A DNA stretch of 21,677 bases from Methanobacterium sp. PtaU1.Bin097 (GTDB lineage: Archaea > Methanobacteriota > Methanobacteria > Methanobacteriales > Methanobacteriaceae): positions 1-21,677 of the forward strand of contig MVQY01000054.1 in the NCBI GenBank assembly GCA_002067325.1, read 5' to 3'. The position numbers were made by a program, and so were the translations under genes. Under the pieces are notes generated by a model, which saw nothing but the letters and a program-made list of their open reading frames with translations, ran no database searches and was not told the DNA's origin. Below, one piece after another: positions 6,573 through 14,421 of this stretch (positions are counted from its first letter, which is position 1; the number at the start of each line of letters is the position of its first letter).

Positions 6573-9500
6573 CTATAAGAACACATCGAGTGAACTCTGT
6601 TTTGATTTGTCACTTTCAAATAGAGAATTTATACTGAATTCTATTAACTCAATTCTCTGGATCAGGTAGTTGTTGATGGGATACTTCTTGGATAATTCCT
6701 TGGAAATTTCCAGATATTTGACCACAGAACCCTTAGAAATACTTAATATGAGATTTCCGCCGCAGGTACACTCACCAGAAAGTGGCATCCTCCGGTATTT
6801 CTTGTTGCACTTGGTGCAGCGAACTTTCTGCCTGGCGAAGGCCCGGATATTACCTGCCATATCAGGAAGGAAATGGGAGTTCAGCACACCTTCAACCACA
6901 CCCTTCTGGTCCACTGCCCGTATTTTCTCGGCCAGTTTAATCTGTTCATCCACCTTTTCTTTCATGGTGGGTAGTAATTTGTACAGGGACACCTTAGGTC
7001 CGCTGTGGATGTTGGTGGTCCCATGGGAGTAGATCAGTCCCTGGTACTGAGCTTCTGTACCCAGCCTTTTATCAACGTTATCTATGATGGACACGATATC
7101 TGACGGTTTTTTTAGCTTTAAGCTACTCTGGTACATTTCCAGGGGAAGCTGAGGCATGGTGTCTATGTTATGGGATTCATCATCTATTTCTTCCGGATCT
7201 ATCCGGGATGATAGAACCAGTGGGGCGTCCATACGCCCTCCCCGGGAGCTGGGCAGGTAAACCTTAGAGAAATTTAAAAGAGAGTCAAGTAAGAGCATTA
7301 TGGAGTCCTCATCACTGTCACAGTTCCTCCTCTTAGCACTGTGGAAGTAGGGGTGGGCGTAACATCCAGAGGCTTTAGTAAAACCAACTATCCGGCCCAG
7401 AACACCGGCAGATGTATGGGGTGCCAGGCCCACCACCAGGTGTCCCACCAGATCCTTGTAACTCTTCAGATTATAGAATCTGTCCATGCCATAGAACTTA
7501 TCCAGTAAGTCATCCACGAAATTGGCTACTTTCAGGAGGTATTCCCCGCAGTTATCAGAGATAACCACGTCCTGTACTTTTATCTCCACTGTCTGCTCGT
7601 CACTTTCCAGTTCATCCCCTTTGATATCATGGGTGTATCCCAGTTCCCTTAATTTCTGGTGTGTGACTTTGATTTCACGGGGTATGAAGTGGGTAAGCGG
7701 TAGATTGGTGGAGTCATGTCGGATAGTTGCATCTTTAAAGGTGTAAACACCATTTTTAGCCCGTAGAATACCCTTCTCCAGGGGTTCTGGGAATTTATCC
7801 TCGGATATCATTCCGATTACTCCTTTGATTTCATCCATCTTCCGGATGCCCACCCTTTCATAGGCTTTCTTTAGGAGGTGGCCCAGGTTTATCTTCTTCC
7901 TACCGGAACCGGTGGGCAGGGCTCTTCCTCCGCAGGCGGGGCAGATGGCCTGCATGGACCCAATACCACATTGGGTGCAGCGGCACCGGGCTATTTCAAC
8001 TGTTATGTTTCCTTTTTTCGCTGCATCGACTATGTTACGCCTGCTACCTCCTGCGTTGCCTATGGGGAACAGTGCATGGGGTGCGGGTTTCATCATCCTT
8101 TCCTTGGTTTTCTCTGGCCTGCCCACCCTACCACCGAGGTAAGTAGGTGCTTTGGCCATTATCTGGATTGGTGAAACCTTGTTAATTGCTTCCATAGTTT
8201 TTAGTTCTTCATCCAGTGGTTCTGGTAAGGTATTTAATAGGGCGTAGGTGTCGTCTGCATCAATGATGACTTTCGCGTCTTCTACCCTGTGTTCAACACC
8301 TAAAATCTCTAATATCCTCTTATCCGGACTTATATCAGCGATAATTTTATTATCGTTGATATTTTCATTTAACCAGCTTCGAACACGGTTGATTTCCTGG
8401 GCAGAGGCATCATGATAAAAGTAAGTATATTTGGGATGTAACGGTACAGAATATTTCATGGAAATTTGAAAGGCTTCTTCGGCGGTGATCTCATTTTTTA
8501 AGAGCTCTGGATCCAGGTCACCACTGTAGTCTGGGGATTCTTGGACAGTCTGGGTCCACCATTCTTCACACCAGCCGGATGGGAGTAGTACGTGGTTGTT
8601 TCTGTTAAATTCTCCAAATGCAACCAGCATATCCCCTAAAAATAGGATTTCATCCACTTCATGTTTTAGTTTTTTGGCATGTTCTGATGAATTAATCTTT
8701 ACAACTGATCCGTCTTTTAATTTTACTATGGGACCGTCTATACTGTCTACGGGCACCACACAGTTTCCCTTACCGGGTCTTTCAATTTTCATCTGGGTGC
8801 CCACAGCCAGAAATTCCACTATCTCCATGGTGGCCGGGTGGATACCCATAGCTGCCAGACCACTGTTTCTGGCTCTTCCGTATCTTAATCGGAAACCTCC
8901 CTTTGCCTGGGGATAGGATAGGACTGGTCTTCCTCCTATAATGTCCTGCATGTATTTTTCGTCCACTTTGGAGCTTTCACCCTCATCTTCTTCAGTTTTA
9001 GGGGCTTTCTTAGAGAATTTCTCTAACCACAGCCAGCCCTTTATATCCAGTTTTTTAGCGTACTTCCTTACCTTTGGGGCTTTCTGTATGATTCCTTCTA
9101 CCATGGCAAGTAGTGCCCCTCCACGGATCTGGTTGGTTTCCACCCTCTCCAGATCCCGGTGGGATACTTCAACCTTGTCTGTTGGTTCGCCGGTTACCTC
9201 TACTGGTATGTTCTTAGCCGCTAATCTCACTTCTTCCGGGCTGGGGGAGTACTGGAGGTTGGTTACTTCAGATTCGTACAGCTCCACCTCTTCCACGTAG
9301 CGTTCTATCTCCCTTTCAGAGGGTTTATACCGGTCTAAGTTCAGGGATAACCGGATATAATCACCTAAAAGCACGGCCATAGCGGCTGCAGTTCCTCCTG
9401 CGCTTCTTATTGGCCCGGCAAAATACACAGCCAGGTACCAACCTCCGTCGAAGTTTCTTTTAATCTTTAATTTGGCAATTCCCTCTAAGGGGGCGGCGAC

Positions 9501-9836
9501 TACACCTTCAGTTAATATGGCCAGGGCAGTCCTTATGGCCTGATCAGCTTTTGCTTCCTTAACTTCGATACTGTCTTCCTTGCCTTCTACTTCGGATTTG
9601 GTGATCTCTCTGGTTATCTGGAAAGCCACTTCTTCCCGGGACATTCCCTCTGCTTCCAGTTCTTTTATCCTCTTGGCAATTTCCTCTGGTCCAACCAATC
9701 CCTCCACCCTTTCGGCCAGGTCCTTAGCCAGGGGTATCTCTGGTTCGGTTTCGATGTCGTAACCTTTTAGGCGGGCTTCTCGAGCAATGGCATATAATTT
9801 TTCAGTTTCAGATTCTAAAGTATCGAAATATCCCAT
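6573..9836 (-). CDS. polC: DNA polymerase D large subunit DP2
   Basis: DP2 is the catalytic subunit of the archaeal replicative polymerase D and works with the exonuclease subunit DP1, which is not in this window. The 1087-residue protein begins with the typical MGYFDTLESETEKLY helix. It carries a zinc finger near 615-640 (CTQCGIGSMQAICPACGG), the acidic catalytic segment NCDSDED near 837-843, and a C-terminal zinc finger near 1003-1025. It ends QSSLDVFL (1080-1087), a good PIP box for binding the PCNA clamp. No intein interrupts it, although DP2 is a known intein host in some archaea. The ATG at 9836 follows a TGAGGA ribosome binding site. It is transcribed divergently from secG. Confidence 0.96.
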   Translation of the reverse strand: MGYFDTLESETEKLYAIAREARLKGYDIETEPEIPLAKDLAERVEGLVGPEEIAKRIKELEAEGMSREEVAFQITREITKSEVEGKEDSIEVKEAKADQAIRTALAILTEGVVAAPLEGIAKLKIKRNFDGGWYLAVYFAGPIRSAGGTAAAMAVLLGDYIRLSLNLDRYKPSEREIERYVEEVELYESEVTNLQYSPSPEEVRLAAKNIPVEVTGEPTDKVEVSHRDLERVETNQIRGGALLAMVEGIIQKAPKVRKYAKKLDIKGWLWLEKFSKKAPKTEEDEGESSKVDEKYMQDIIGGRPVLSYPQAKGGFRLRYGRARNSGLAAMGIHPATMEIVEFLAVGTQMKIERPGKGNCVVPVDSIDGPIVKLKDGSVVKINSSEHAKKLKHEVDEILFLGDMLVAFGEFNRNNHVLLPSGWCEEWWTQTVQESPDYSGDLDPELLKNEITAEEAFQISMKYSVPLHPKYTYFYHDASAQEINRVRSWLNENINDNKIIADISPDKRILEILGVEHRVEDAKVIIDADDTYALLNTLPEPLDEELKTMEAINKVSPIQIMAKAPTYLGGRVGRPEKTKERMMKPAPHALFPIGNAGGSRRNIVDAAKKGNITVEIARCRCTQCGIGSMQAICPACGGRALPTGSGRKKINLGHLLKKAYERVGIRKMDEIKGVIGMISEDKFPEPLEKGILRAKNGVYTFKDATIRHDSTNLPLTHFIPREIKVTHQKLRELGYTHDIKGDELESDEQTVEIKVQDVVISDNCGEYLLKVANFVDDLLDKFYGMDRFYNLKSYKDLVGHLVVGLAPHTSAGVLGRIVGFTKASGCYAHPYFHSAKRRNCDSDEDSIMLLLDSLLNFSKVYLPSSRGGRMDAPLVLSSRIDPEEIDDESHNIDTMPQLPLEMYQSSLKLKKPSDIVSIIDNVDKRLGTEAQYQGLIYSHGTTNIHSGPKVSLYKLLPTMKEKVDEQIKLAEKIRAVDQKGVVEGVLNSHFLPDMAGNIRAFARQKVRCTKCNKKYRRMPLSGECTCGGNLILSISKGSVVKYLEISKELSKKYPINNYLIQRIELIEFSINSLFESDKSKQSSLDVFL

Positions 9837-9870
9837 AAATTTTCCTCAAAGTCTCTATTATTGATTTTTA

Positions 9871-9890
9871 AGTAATTTATCCACATTTTA
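9871..9890. repeat. 20-mer repeat copy 1 (polC leader side)
   Basis: AGTAATTTATCCACATTTTA matches the sequence at 10036-10055 in 19 of 20 positions, in the same orientation. It overlaps a short dyad, CACAT-TTT-ATGTG, at 9882-9894. It lies 35-54 nt upstream of the polC ATG, in the probable 5' leader or promoter of polC. Confidence 0.6.
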
Positions 9891-10006
9891 TGTGTTGATA
9901 TTTACTATGGTAATGGTTAAACTTAAAAAGTTCTATTTAGAAAATAAATCAAAGTATAAATAGATGGATTTTCATAATTTTACAAGAATATCAAAAATTT
10001 ACAAGG

Positions 10007-10014
10007 ATATAAAA
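10007..10014 (+). promoter_or_regulatory. secG: TATA box of secG
   Basis: ATATAAAA lies about 54 nt before the secG ATG and predicts a transcription start near 10035, just before the second 20-mer repeat. The surroundings are very AT-rich, so the exact box is uncertain. Confidence 0.45.
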
Positions 10015-10035
10015 AAAATTTAAAATTAACAAAAT

Positions 10036-10055
10036 AGTAATTTATCCACACTTTA
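10036..10055. repeat. 20-mer repeat copy 2 (secG leader)
   Basis: AGTAATTTATCCACACTTTA is the near-identical partner of 9871-9890, with starts 165 bp apart. It sits between the predicted secG transcription start and its AAGGTGAT ribosome binding site. Because it has the same orientation in front of two divergent genes, it is reversed relative to polC transcription. Confidence 0.6.
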
Positions 10056-10067
10056 AGGTGATTATTT

Positions 10068-10229
10068 ATGGCAAAAAAAGATAAAAAGGTGCTTCCTCCC
10101 AGTGGGGCTGGTCTGGTCCGATATTTTGAGGAGGAAACTAGAGGACCTAAGATTACACCCATGCAGGTGGTGGTTATGACCATCATACTGGCAGCCTTAT
10201 GCTTAGCCCTGCGATATTCTTTTAGTTAA
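10068..10229 (+). CDS. secG: Preprotein translocase Sec61-beta subunit (archaeal SecG)
   Basis: This 53-residue protein is the small tail-anchored subunit of the SecYEG/Sec61 protein-conducting channel in the cytoplasmic membrane. It has the family layout: a basic N-terminus, the PPSGAGLVRYFEEE segment (10-23), then GPKITPMQVVV leading into one membrane helix at about 33-49, ending RYSFS. The ATG follows a strong AAGGTGAT ribosome binding site at 10055-10062. It is divergent from polC and precedes purB in the same direction with 87 nt between them. Length and motif are normal for archaeal Sec61-beta. Confidence 0.92.
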   Translation: MAKKDKKVLPPSGAGLVRYFEEETRGPKITPMQVVVMTIILAALCLALRYSFS

Positions 10230-10316
10230 ACGAATTTACAGATTAATTTTTCTATTTTAACTATCAAACTATGAAAATTAATTTAAAAGTTTTTTCAATT
10301 ATCCAGAGGTTTTTAA

Positions 10317-11669
10317 ATGGCGATCCACCCTATTGAGTTTAGATATGGCACAGAGGAAATGAGAAAAGTTTGGGACAGCGAAAATAAACTTCAAAAGATG
10401 CTGGAAGTTGAGGCAGCCCTTGCAGAAGCAGAAGCCTCCCTGGAACTGATTCCAGAAGAAGCCGCAGTTGAGATAAAAAATAAAGCAAACACACGATATG
10501 TAAAACCCGAGAGGGTGGCTGAGATTGAAAGAGAGACCAACCACGATATAGCATCCATCATTAAAGCCCTGGCTGAAGTCTGTGATGGAGATGCCGGAGA
10601 GTATGTCCATTTCGGTGCCACGTCCAATGACATCATAGACTCCTCACAATCACTCCTTTTTAAAGAATCAATCGCTATTTTAAGGATTAAACTGTTTAAA
10701 CTCACTAATACGCTCCTAAAACTTGCAGAAGAACATATCAAACACGTCTGTATAGGCAGAACCCATGGACAGCATGCTTTACCTACCACTTACGGTATGA
10801 AATTTGCTCTATGGGCCGATGAACTCCACAGACAGATAGAGAGACTCGATGAAGTGGAAGGCCGGTTATGTGTGGGTATGATGACCGGTGCCGTGGGAAC
10901 CACCGCCGCCCTGGGAACAGATGGACTGGCTGTACATAAAAAGTTATCCCAGATACTGGGCCTTGAACCGGTTCTGATTTCTAATCAGGTCCTGCAGCGG
11001 GACAACCATGCGGAATTCATCATGCACCTGGCCAACATAGCCACCACACTGGATAAGATGGCTTTAGAAGTTAGGAACTTACAGAGGACAGAGATAAAGG
11101 AGATTGGGGAGAGTTTCGACCCGTCCAAACAGGTGGGAAGCAGTACCATGCCCCATAAGATGAACCCCATAACTGCCGAACGGATATGTGGAATATCCCG
11201 GGTGATCAGATCCCATACCATCCCTGCCCTGGAAAACAACCCGCTCTGGCATGAAAGGGATCTTACCAATTCTTCCTGTGAGAGGATAATTTTCCCTGAG
11301 TCATGCTTACTTACCGATTACATCCTGGTTCTATCCCAGAAACTCTTCGACAACCTGGTTTTCCACGATGAAAATATTGAACGTAATTTAAACATCACCC
11401 ACGGATTGATCATGGCGGAGAGGGTGATGGCTGAACTCACTCGTAGGGGAGCTGGACGACAGACTGCGTATGCCCTGGTGAGAAGCTGTTCAGTGGAAGC
11501 CAGCCAAAAAGGCGAGGGTCTGGAGGGATTGATTGCTTCTAATTCCCGGATCAGGGAATACCTTTCCCTAGAGGATATAAAGGAAATCATGGATCCCCAC
11601 ACCTATCTCGGTTCAGCAGTGGAGATAGTGGAAGATGTTTTAAGAGAATCGAAAAACTGGTTCCTGTAA
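10317..11669 (+). CDS. purB: Adenylosuccinate lyase
   Basis: PurB catalyses two fumarate-releasing steps: SAICAR to AICAR in purine synthesis, and adenylosuccinate to AMP. The 450-residue protein shows the fumarase/aspartase superfamily motifs TNHDI (74-78), TSND (102-105), GRTHGQHALPTTYG (147-160) and the signature loop GSSTMPHKMNP (274-284). These contain the catalytic His residues and the mobile-loop Ser. The PHKMNP loop and overall length are typical of PurB rather than argininosuccinate lyase. An AGAGG ribosome binding site precedes the ATG. A T-rich tract after the stop suggests termination here. Confidence 0.96.
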   Translation: MAIHPIEFRYGTEEMRKVWDSENKLQKMLEVEAALAEAEASLELIPEEAAVEIKNKANTRYVKPERVAEIERETNHDIASIIKALAEVCDGDAGEYVHFGATSNDIIDSSQSLLFKESIAILRIKLFKLTNTLLKLAEEHIKHVCIGRTHGQHALPTTYGMKFALWADELHRQIERLDEVEGRLCVGMMTGAVGTTAALGTDGLAVHKKLSQILGLEPVLISNQVLQRDNHAEFIMHLANIATTLDKMALEVRNLQRTEIKEIGESFDPSKQVGSSTMPHKMNPITAERICGISRVIRSHTIPALENNPLWHERDLTNSSCERIIFPESCLLTDYILVLSQKLFDNLVFHDENIERNLNITHGLIMAERVMAELTRRGAGRQTAYALVRSCSVEASQKGEGLEGLIASNSRIREYLSLEDIKEIMDPHTYLGSAVEIVEDVLRESKNWFL

Positions 11670-11683
11670 AACTTTGCTGAAAT

Positions 11684-11697
11684 TCTTTTTTTATTTT
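11684..11697 (+). terminator. T-rich terminator after purB
   Basis: TTCTTTTTTTATTTT begins about 15 nt after the purB stop without a strong hairpin, the form typical of archaeal T-tract termination. Confidence 0.5.
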
Positions 11698-11801
11698 AAA
11701 ATACGTCCTGTTATTTAATTTTACAATTGCCACTTTATCTTTTTTTAAAATTAAAAAAAAATTAATATAGTTGTAAATATATAATAATACCTGTCAAAAT
11801 A

Positions 11802-11811
11802 AAGGAGGTGA
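11802..11811 (+). promoter_or_regulatory. Near-perfect ribosome binding site (AAGGAGGTGA)
   Basis: AAGGAGGTGA lies 4 nt before the ATG of the threefold-repeat membrane protein. It is essentially a full complement to the archaeal 16S rRNA 3' end and predicts strong translation. TATA-like sequence (AAATATATAA) sits at about 11775-11784. Confidence 0.7.
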
Positions 11812-11815
11812 AAAA

Positions 11816-12736
11816 ATGGTTAACATCTTGGAAATAAAGGAGATCAAAATAGCATCTTTCACACTGATCACTTCTTCAGTACAGGCTATTTTGGCATTCA
11901 TTTACGCGGTAGTATTATTAATATTTGCAAGCATTGCAGGATCGATCCTGGCATCATTTGTACCTGGTTTTGGTTCTTTCATAGCATTTGGTGCAGCGGC
12001 TTTAATCATAATCTATCCTATTTCCGCGTTCTTCATTGGTTTAATGGTACAATTCTTCAGTGCGTTGCTTTATAACATCCTGGTTCCCAGAGTTGGCGGT
12101 GTAAAGCTTGGATTGGAGGGTGATGAACTAGTAGAAATTCCAGCAGTATCTTTTGCATTAATATTGTCCATTATTGGAGCGGTGTGGGCATTTATAGTAG
12201 GATTATTCCTGGCGGCTGTTATTGTTCCCATGTTTGCATTTTTAGGCAGTGCCTCATCAACGATCCCCACTATGACTAATGTAACAGGTGTTCCTATGGT
12301 AACTGGAGCCGCCGCAGGAGTGGCGGGTATTTTCGGAGCCTTAATATTAATCATAGGATTGCCAATAGCAGTATTTATCATCGGATTCATAAGTAATGCT
12401 TTAGCAGCGATATTTTATAACTTCATAGCAACCAGGATAGCCAAGGCTAAACTAGAGTTTGAAAAAGTATCAAACACACTACACGAACTTAAATCTGTAC
12501 CACCAATTCCTGCAGCTTTATCTATAGCAGTAGTATTCACCATATTCGGAATATTCGCGGGTATTCTTAACCTTATTAGATTCAGCTTACAGGGAGATGT
12601 GTTACTTGGTGTTGGTGCACTGGTTGGGGAGATAATTTGGTACTTCATTTTATACTTCGTGTCCGTGGCCTTAGGTGCATTTTTCTACAACTACCTGGTA
12701 CCAAAAATCGGTGGAATCAAACTTAAGCTGGAATAA
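11816..12736 (+). CDS. Integral membrane protein with three internal repeats
   Basis: The 306-residue protein is almost wholly hydrophobic, with an estimated six or more membrane helices. Three units each end in a related segment: ALLYNILVPRVGGVKLGLE (83-101), AIFYNFIATRIAKAKLEFE (198-216) and AFFYNYLVPKIGGIKLKLE (288-306). The shared pattern is small residues, aromatic-YN, then a basic or GG-turn and KLxxE. The first and third copies match best; the middle one has lost the GG. This looks like duplication of a two- or three-helix unit. I recognise the YN...GG(I/V)K ending from small uncharacterised membrane proteins but cannot assign a function. It is monocistronic, with a very strong ribosome binding site and a T-tract after the stop. 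Confidence 0.75.
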   Translation: MVNILEIKEIKIASFTLITSSVQAILAFIYAVVLLIFASIAGSILASFVPGFGSFIAFGAAALIIIYPISAFFIGLMVQFFSALLYNILVPRVGGVKLGLEGDELVEIPAVSFALILSIIGAVWAFIVGLFLAAVIVPMFAFLGSASSTIPTMTNVTGVPMVTGAAAGVAGIFGALILIIGLPIAVFIIGFISNALAAIFYNFIATRIAKAKLEFEKVSNTLHELKSVPPIPAALSIAVVFTIFGIFAGILNLIRFSLQGDVLLGVGALVGEIIWYFILYFVSVALGAFFYNYLVPKIGGIKLKLE

Positions 12737-12747
12737 AACCTCTTAAC

Positions 12748-12765
12748 TTCTTTTTTTTATTTTTC
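12748..12765 (+). terminator. T-rich terminator
   Basis: CTTCTTTTTTTTATTTTT begins about 12 nt after the stop of the threefold-repeat membrane protein. It is a clear T-tract without a required hairpin. Confidence 0.55.
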
Positions 12766-12853
12766 AAAGTAATTTAGAATTTAGTATATCAAATTATTAT
12801 AAAATCTAAGAAGTACCATAATCTTTTTTAAAAATCATCACCAAGAATGTCTT

Positions 12854-13261
12854 ATGGAAAAGATAATAAAATGCAGAAAGATTTCTAAAGGCCATGTAAA
12901 CGGGCCTGTTTTATTAACTAAGGATGCACTTAGTTTTCTTGGTGGGGTTAACCCGGAAACTGGGGTTATCACCGATCCTAACCATGAATTATACGGGAAA
13001 AAGATAAGTGAAAAGGTACTGGTCATACCTTCAGGGAAAGGTTCCACTGTAGGTTCGTACATCATCTATCAGATGTATAAAAATAACACGGCCCCCCTGG
13101 GACTGGTAGCTCTGGAAGCAGAGCCGATCATTGCAACCGGTGCCATAATGGCGGGTATACCCATGGTTGACCATCCACAGGAGCCAATATATGATATCCT
13201 GGTAGATGGGGATATGGTAGGCCTGGATGCGGATAATGGTCTCCTAAAAATAGAAAAATAA
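12854..13261 (+). CDS. Phosphomevalonate dehydratase small subunit (aconitase X swivel, DUF126)
   Basis: This 135-residue protein is the small subunit of the aconitase-X-type enzyme. In archaea that enzyme dehydrates mevalonate 5-phosphate to trans-anhydromevalonate 5-phosphate in the modified mevalonate route to isoprenoid lipids. Family features are SKGHVNGPVL (11-20), a GGVNPETGVI stretch (30-39), LVIPSGKGSTVGS (56-68) with the reactive-Ser loop, and GDMVGLDADNG near the C-terminus. The Fe-S-binding large subunit, often adjacent or fused elsewhere, is absent from the window. No clear ribosome binding site precedes ATG 12854. A TATA-like TTTTTTAAAAA at 12824-12834 would put the start close to the ATG, so the mRNA may be leaderless. 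Confidence 0.9.
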   Translation: MEKIIKCRKISKGHVNGPVLLTKDALSFLGGVNPETGVITDPNHELYGKKISEKVLVIPSGKGSTVGSYIIYQMYKNNTAPLGLVALEAEPIIATGAIMAGIPMVDHPQEPIYDILVDGDMVGLDADNGLLKIEK

Positions 13262-13307
13262 AGAAGTTTTAATTATTTTTAATTGGAATATTTTACTTTC
13301 AAGGGTT

Positions 13308-13724
13308 TCAGGCAGGTCGTCTGGTTTCATCAGACCTTAAAGCTGATCCGATTACTCCCCCAATAGCTCCCAGGACTGCACCGATAAATACAGTGAGGAC
13401 GGTGATGAACACACCCACTATGATGGTTATGGTTCCAGCTACCAGTCCCACCTGGGTGAATATCAGTCCTATAACGGCGCTTAAAGCTCCAAAACCGAAT
13501 ATGAAAAGTAAACCAATTATAATACCGCCGATTATTCCTGATAAAGCTCCGGAGACAGCACCGTCTTTTTCATCAAAATCCGGATATTCTCTGCTTAGAT
13601 ACGCTGTCAGGAGACCTCCCAGCAGAGGACCTAAAAAGAACAAGGGGAATACAGCCAGTAAAAGTACGATGGTCAACACGGCGTTTATAATAGAACCAAG
13701 GGCTACAGCTTTCCAATCAGTCAT
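13308..13724 (-). CDS. DUF5518-type membrane protein A
   Basis: The 138-residue protein has about four hydrophobic segments rich in Gly, Ile and Leu. A polar loop around 43-58 (YLSREYPDFDEKDGAV) connects to GALSGIIGG. The layout of an N-terminal Trp, a GG-rich membrane hairpin and a (K/E)DGA(V/I)xGA motif is that of the DUF5518 family common in methanogens and haloarchaea, whose function is unknown. The ATG at 13724 is preceded by GGAGG with a long spacer of about 11 nt. It converges on the dehydratase subunit gene and resembles the neighbour at 13850-14227, so the two are probably paralogues. Confidence 0.75.
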   Translation of the reverse strand: MTDWKAVALGSIINAVLTIVLLLAVFPLFFLGPLLGGLLTAYLSREYPDFDEKDGAVSGALSGIIGGIIIGLLFIFGFGALSAVIGLIFTQVGLVAGTITIIVGVFITVLTVFIGAVLGAIGGVIGSALRSDETRRPA

Positions 13725-13849
13725 TTTCTACCAACCTCCATGTAGAAAGTTTTATTTTTCCCTGTTTTGATATAAGTTTTTGAGAAAATAAAATTATCAA
13801 TCGTTATTTAAGATAAAAAAATGGATTAAAAAAAATTAAAAAAATTTTC

Positions 13850-14227
13850 TTATTTTTCAGCTTCTACGGATACTAATGATTCTGAATTGAATAAAGCTCC
13901 GAGGACTCCACCAATGAGTCCAATAACTATTTGAACAACCACTAGAAGGAGTACTGATTGTAATATAGAGCCACCTAATGCACTTAAGAGTCCGTAGCCT
14001 GCTATCTGAATAATTAACACGACGATGACTATTAAACCTAAAATAAGACCCAAAATAGCTCCGTGTATAACTCCATCCTTGATAGTTCCATCAATCATAT
14101 AACCGACTGCCACAGCACCGAGTAGTACAGCCAGATAGCTATCATTTTGAGCTGCTAGTAAGAGCTGTATTAAATAAATTGCCACAGCAAAAAATATACT
14201 CACAATTAAAGGTCTCCATTCAACCAT
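13850..14227 (-). CDS. DUF5518-type membrane protein B
   Basis: The product is 125 residues from ATG 14227. An in-frame GTG at 14236 would add three residues but leaves the GAGGAT ribosome binding site almost touching the start, so I prefer the ATG. It begins MVEWRPL and has about four membrane helices. The central GYMIDGTIKDGVIHGAILG corresponds to the loop of the paralogue at 13308-13724. The C-terminus is polar (SLVSVEAEK). No enzymatic motifs are visible. Both genes run leftward with 125 nt between them, so they could be separately expressed. Confidence 0.7.
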   Translation of the reverse strand: MVEWRPLIVSIFFAVAIYLIQLLLAAQNDSYLAVLLGAVAVGYMIDGTIKDGVIHGAILGLILGLIVIVVLIIQIAGYGLLSALGGSILQSVLLLVVVQIVIGLIGGVLGALFNSESLVSVEAEK

Positions 14228-14291
14228 AATTTTCACATCCTCTGTTTAATTTACTAATAAAAAATTGTTTTTAATTAGTGATTAATAATGT

Positions 14292-14310
14292 TTTCCTTTA
14301 AAACAGGAAA
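14292..14310. promoter_or_regulatory. Inverted repeat TTTCCT-N7-AGGAAA
   Basis: The six-base arms at 14292-14297 and 14305-14310 are exact reverse complements. The repeat lies between the divergent DUF5518 B gene and the amidohydrolase gene, upstream of the TATA-like sequences of the latter. It could be an operator, but the arms are short and AT-rich DNA produces such repeats by chance. Confidence 0.3.
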
Positions 14311-14362
14311 TGGCCATAATCATCCAGTAATTAAAATTTATGATAATTAAAAACCCTCAAAA

Positions 14363-14402
14363 ACCCAATATAATATAAAGAACAAAAACTCCATATTTAT
14401 AT
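14363..14402 (+). promoter_or_regulatory. Promoter region of the amidohydrolase gene
   Basis: Two TATA-like boxes are visible, AATATAATATAAAG (about 14365-14378) and ATATTTATATTA (about 14393-14404). The first predicts a start near 14397 and a short leader with the GAGATGAT ribosome binding site. The second would give a leaderless or near-leaderless mRNA. Confidence 0.4.
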
Positions 14403-14421
14403 TACCTGAGAGATGATTCAA

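Noticed and set aside
7878..8174. Plus-strand frames within polC
   Set aside because: They are antisense to intact polC and show no recognisable domains or translation signals.
6573..9836. Intein in DP2
   Set aside because: The length (1087 residues) and continuous conserved segments leave no room for an insertion.
9871..10055. Two TTATCCACA 9-mers as a bacterial-type DnaA-dependent replication origin
   Set aside because: The genes are archaeal (DP2, Sec61-beta, class I LysRS). Archaeal origins use Orc1/Cdc6 with ORB elements; no ORB-like repeats or orc1/cdc6 gene are in the window.
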